Source: Selenomonas sp.
GTDB taxonomy: Bacteria > Bacillota_C > Negativicutes > Selenomonadales > Selenomonadaceae
Assembly: GCF_024699275.1 (NCBI RefSeq)
Contig: NZ_JAILPX010000019.1
Span: 1-31,092 of the forward strand
Reading direction: 5' to 3'
Length of the DNA stretch: 31,092 bases
Part shown: positions 30,842 through 31,092 of the stretch, piece after piece
How the letters are laid out: every line of letters begins with the position of its first letter
Position numbering within the stretch: position 1 is the first letter of the stretch
Position numbers and translations under genes: made by a program
The notes under the pieces: model-generated
The model's database searches: none
What the model was told of the DNA's origin: nothing
The model's input: the letters and a program-made list of their open reading frames with translations, nothing else

Positions 30842-31092
30842 TTACTTAGCGAGTGCATTCACTTTGCGAGCCAGACGGGACTTTTTACGCGCTGCACAGT
30901 TCTTGTGGAACACGTGGTTAGCAGCAGCCATGTCAATGGTCTTGCAAGCAACCGTGAGGAGGGATTTCGCTTCATCAACGTTTCCAGCCTCAACAGCGTC
31001 GAGAACACGACGGGAAGCAGTGCGTACACGGGACTTCTCAGCAGCGTTCTTCGCACGGCGCTTAGCGTCAGATTTTACACTAAGAATAGATG
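30842..31092 (-). CDS. rpsT: 30S ribosomal protein S20 (5' end outside the window)
   Basis: Read on the - strand, the frame ending in TAA at 30844-30842 encodes an 82-residue lysine/arginine/alanine-rich helical protein: near the start SVKSDAKRRAKNAAEKSR, later AAANHVFHKNCAARKKSRLA, ending KVNALAK. These are standard features of ribosomal protein S20, which binds 16S rRNA in the small subunit. Only about three to five N-terminal residues are missing beyond the window edge. An ORF in another frame on the same strand (30859-31056) is a shadow of this gene. Confidence 0.95.
   Translation of the reverse strand, partial: SILSVKSDAKRRAKNAAEKSRVRTASRRVLDAVEAGNVDEAKSLLTVACKTIDMAAANHVFHKNCAARKKSRLARKVNALAK

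Noticed and set aside
30859..31056. A 65-codon frame on the - strand near the window end.
   Set aside because: It is an out-of-frame shadow of rpsT, whose real frame (stop at 30842-30844) reads as ribosomal protein S20.
1..31092. Mobile elements, prophage genes, CRISPR arrays, tRNA or rRNA genes.
   Set aside because: I looked through both strands and saw no transposase or integrase, no spaced direct repeats and no tRNA-like cloverleaf; gene content is a continuous conserved housekeeping/motility block.

Overview
The window is almost entirely one flagellar and chemotaxis supercluster on the + strand, followed by a short unrelated tail on the - strand. Gene order follows the Firmicutes fla/che operon: fliI-fliJ-...-fliK-flgD-(flagellar operon protein)-flgE-flbD-fliL-fliM-fliY-cheY-fliO-fliP-fliQ-fliR-flhB-flhA-flhF-flhG-(PilZ)-cheB-cheA-cheW-cheC-cheD-fliA. 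The protein sequences look like those of a diderm Firmicute of the Negativicutes, probably Selenomonas or a close relative. That placement rests on overall resemblance and gene order; no taxonomic marker other than a partial rpsT is present.

Layout. (1) Bases 1-2897: the end of the export ATPase fliI (start outside the window), fliJ, a lytic transglycosylase without a signal peptide, and a YlxF/MotE-like membrane protein, closed by a strong terminator at 2953-2992. (2) Bases 2992-8355: a promoter of the sigma-28 type sits directly behind that terminator and leads into fliK (hook-length ruler), flgD (hook cap), a small flagellar operon protein and an unusually large flgE (hook), closed by a terminator. 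(3) Bases 8477-28696: flbD, fliL, the switch genes fliM and fliY, cheY, the export-gate genes fliOPQR-flhB-flhA, the positioning GTPase/ATPase pair flhF-flhG, a c-di-GMP receptor, the chemosensory genes cheB-A-W-C-D, a membrane protein of unknown function, the flagellar sigma factor fliA and fapA. Sigma-70-type promoters are visible in front of fliL and cheY. (4) Bases 28725-29956: a small charged protein and a SwrB-like membrane protein with its own promoter, ending in a bidirectional terminator. (5) Bases 29952-31092, - strand: a DeoR/GlpR-family repressor with its own promoter, and the 3' part of rpsT (ribosomal protein S20) with its terminator.

How the genes work together: FliI/FliJ and the FliOPQR-FlhAB gate export rod, hook and filament parts; FliK and FlgD/FlgE set and build the hook; FliM/FliY form the switch that reads CheY-P; FlhF/FlhG fix site and number of flagella; CheA/CheW/CheY signal; CheB, CheC, CheD and FliY provide adaptation and signal termination; FliA transcribes late genes, apparently including the fliK unit in this same window. 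There is no cheR, no receptor gene, no flagellin and no motAB here. I see no insertion sequence, prophage, CRISPR array, tRNA or rRNA. The least understood parts are the accessory genes (transglycosylase, MotE-like, 25759-26142, 28725-29060, SwrB-like) and a structured cheW-cheC spacer.
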